From Candidatus Sericytochromatia bacterium (GTDB taxonomy: Bacteria; Cyanobacteriota; Sericytochromatia; UBA7694; JACMQJ01), in NCBI GenBank assembly GCA_026004035.1, contig BPII01000027.1, positions 1 through 35,808 on the forward strand: a stretch of DNA of 35,808 nt, given 5' to 3'. The position numbers were made by a program, and so were the translations under genes. Below are positions 34,349-35,808 of this stretch, piece by piece. Each line of letters opens with the position of its first letter. Position 1 is the first letter of the stretch. The notes beneath the pieces were generated by a model, which was given only the letters and a program-made list of their open reading frames with translations, made no database searches and was not told the origin of the DNA.

Positions 34349-34765
34349 TTGATATTTAAAACATTATTTTTAATATTATTGCTAACTAGTGCTACTTATT
34401 CTAAAACTATTAATGATATAAGAGAAGAAATACCATATTATCCTAACTCTATAAGATACAAAATGGATAAAAAACTTAATGCTCCTATTGACGCTATTTT
34501 AACAAATTCAGATTTTCAAGAAAGTATAAAATTTTACTATAGCAACATGATAAAAAGAGGTTGGAAATTAATATTTCCTAACAATATTGAATATAGAATA
34601 TGGATAGAAGCTTTAAATAGTGATAAATCAAAAAATCCTGTTATAACTCTAATTTTCAGAAAAGAAAAATACAATTGTTACATTACTATCAATACTTTTA
34701 AAAACAATAACAATAAATATTATTATCAAACTATAATTAGCATATATATTAATATGATAGAATAA
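34349..34765 (+). CDS. Small exported protein, unknown
   Basis: The product is a 138-residue protein using a TTG start right after the MerR stop; no ATG fits the signal peptide. The N-terminus MIFKTLFLILLLTSATYS is a Sec signal. The mature domain has YPNSIRYKMD, then SDFQESIKFYYSNMIKRGWK and a beta-rich C-terminal half (NPVITLIFRKEKYNCYITIN). A helix ending in FYxxxMxxxGW recurs in several small exported proteins of unknown role that I know from other bacteria. It is two bases from the regulator and 22 bases from the CpaB gene, indicating one operon. Confidence 0.7.
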   Translation: MIFKTLFLILLLTSATYSKTINDIREEIPYYPNSIRYKMDKKLNAPIDAILTNSDFQESIKFYYSNMIKRGWKLIFPNNIEYRIWIEALNSDKSKNPVITLIFRKEKYNCYITINTFKNNNNKYYYQTIISIYINMIE

Positions 34766-34787
34766 TAATTAAGAGGTTATTAATACA

Positions 34788-35808
34788 ATGGCAAAAATAA
34801 ATCTTAGAAATAAGTTAAGAGAAAAGAGTAACGATGAGAACAATAATATAATTGAAAATAGTGAAATAAATCATATTGATAGTTCTAACAATGAAGATAA
34901 ATTAAATAAATCAGAAAATTATATTTCTAAGAAAGAAGATAATATACTTGTCAATAATGAAAACTCAAATTCAGAATTAGAAAATATAAAAAGTCCTGAA
35001 CAAACAATAAATAAAGAAACTAATAATAGATTAAATCGTATAAATAAATCTAATGAAAAAAAATCTTTATATCCTGTTGAAGAAGACGAAATATTTAAAA
35101 AGCAAACAAATAAAAGTATATTTGATTCAACTAATGATAAAAAAGATAATAAAGAAAATATTCTTGATAAATTAAATATAAACAAAAAAATGTTTTTTTT
35201 AGCTGTAGGCATGGCTCTTGTAGCTTCAATTCTTGTAATTAATTACTTAAATCAACTTAGTGCTGAGAAGTTATACAATTCTGAATTAGTAAATGTTTTA
35301 GTAGCCAAAAAGGAAATTCCTGAAAAAAAAGTTATAACAAAAGATGATTTAGCAAAGCTAGAAATACCTAAAAAATTTGTTTTAAAAGATGCTATTATAT
35401 TAAATAATCCAGATGCTTATAAAGAATATATAGGTAAAATAGCTTTAACAACTATTTACCCAAATGAACAATTACTAACAAAGAGGCTTGTATCAGAAAA
35501 AGAAAGTCCTTGGGTATCACCTATTGTTCCTATTAATCATAGAGCTATAAATATTACTTCAAAGTCTTTATCATATATAAAACCTTCTGATCATGTTGAT
35601 ATAATAGTTTCAATAAATGATCCTAAGAATAAAAATAAAAAAAATTAACACTCCAATTCTTCAAAATGCTTTAGTATTAGCTGTTGATGGAAAATGGAAA
35701 ATTTCACCTGATGACTCGTTTACTAGTGGTAATATAATAACTGTTGCTATTCCAAATAATTTGGTTAATTTATTTTCAATTTTACAAGACAGAGCAGAGT
35801 TTCAACTA
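34788..35808 (+). CDS. cpaB: Flp/Tad pilus assembly protein CpaB-like, frameshifted and incomplete
   Basis: This is a CpaB/RcpC homologue, an inner-membrane or periplasmic protein that stabilises the outer-membrane secretin of Tad pili. About 135 N-terminal residues are an Asn/Glu/Lys/Ser-rich, disordered cytoplasmic region, much longer than usual. One membrane helix follows (about 136-158, FFLAVGMALVASILVINYL). Then a SAF-type domain: VNVLVAKKEIPEKKVITKDD, LAKLEIPKKFV, GKIALTTIYPNEQLLTKRL, and INHRAINITSKSLSYIKPSD. The frame is lost in an eight-A run at 35637-35644; removing one A restores INTPILQNALVLAVDGKW and the frame stays open to the window end. Extra-A error or phase variation are both possible. 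Confidence 0.85.

Overview
The window is a very AT-rich (clearly under 35% G+C) bacterial chromosome segment in which nearly every arginine codon is AGA. The cell appears to be Gram-negative (diderm): it has Sec signal peptides, at least two lipoproteins, TRAP and ABC solute-binding proteins, a pseudopilin and a CpaB-type pilus protein. I cannot name the phylum. A TatT-type TRAP operon recalls spirochaetes and deltaproteobacteria. A RemA (DUF370) protein and a secA-prfB pair recall Firmicutes and several deep-branching or candidate phyla. The cysteine-paired Sel1 protein recalls Campylobacterota.

Layout. 1-3470 (+): a TatT/TatP/DctQ/DctM TRAP operon in which every gene is broken by about 25-30 frameshifts, nearly all needing removal of one base. 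3458-4803 (+): a GNAT acetyltransferase and coaD, convergent with a secreted Sel1-repeat protein (4800-6143, -). 6205-9051: two related, decayed IS-like elements flanking a coiled-coil protein with an RmuC-like nuclease core. 9189-12928 (+): secA and prfB, the latter with its programmed +1 frameshift, followed by a small exported protein and a saccharopine-dehydrogenase-like oxidoreductase. 15198-18361 (-): TauE-like permease, one sugar ABC permease, a frameshifted sugar-binding lipoprotein, and RemA. 18444-19668 (-): a subtilase-fold lipoprotein that has lost all of its catalytic residues. 19762-31700 (-): a tightly packed seven-gene operon of about 12 kb. 31823-35808: a Pro/Gln-rich membrane protein, a divergent ParA-type ATPase, a pseudopilin, a MerR regulator, a small exported protein, and a CpaB homologue that runs off the window.

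The best candidate for an undescribed system is the 19762-31700 operon. It encodes two small alanine-rich proteins with hydrophobic hairpins, three proteins of 304, 1828 and 902 residues, a 175-residue helical protein, and a TPR protein whose start overlaps the gene before it. The three middle proteins share the same N-terminal helical motif; in two of them it lies at exactly the same residues. They also share a C-terminal beta-rich module, while their middles differ completely and carry calcium-loop and carbohydrate-binding-like domains. None has a Sec signal peptide. I read this as a family of structural or exported proteins assembled by a common mechanism, with the TPR protein as a possible chaperone. 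It resembles type III translocator operons in logic, but no secretion apparatus gene is present. Function is inferred, not shown.

Most genes from 3.4 to 35 kb are intact. The exceptions are the sugar-binding lipoprotein, the pseudo-subtilase and cpaB, each disrupted by simple indels mostly in homopolymers, so base-calling error is a real alternative to gene decay.
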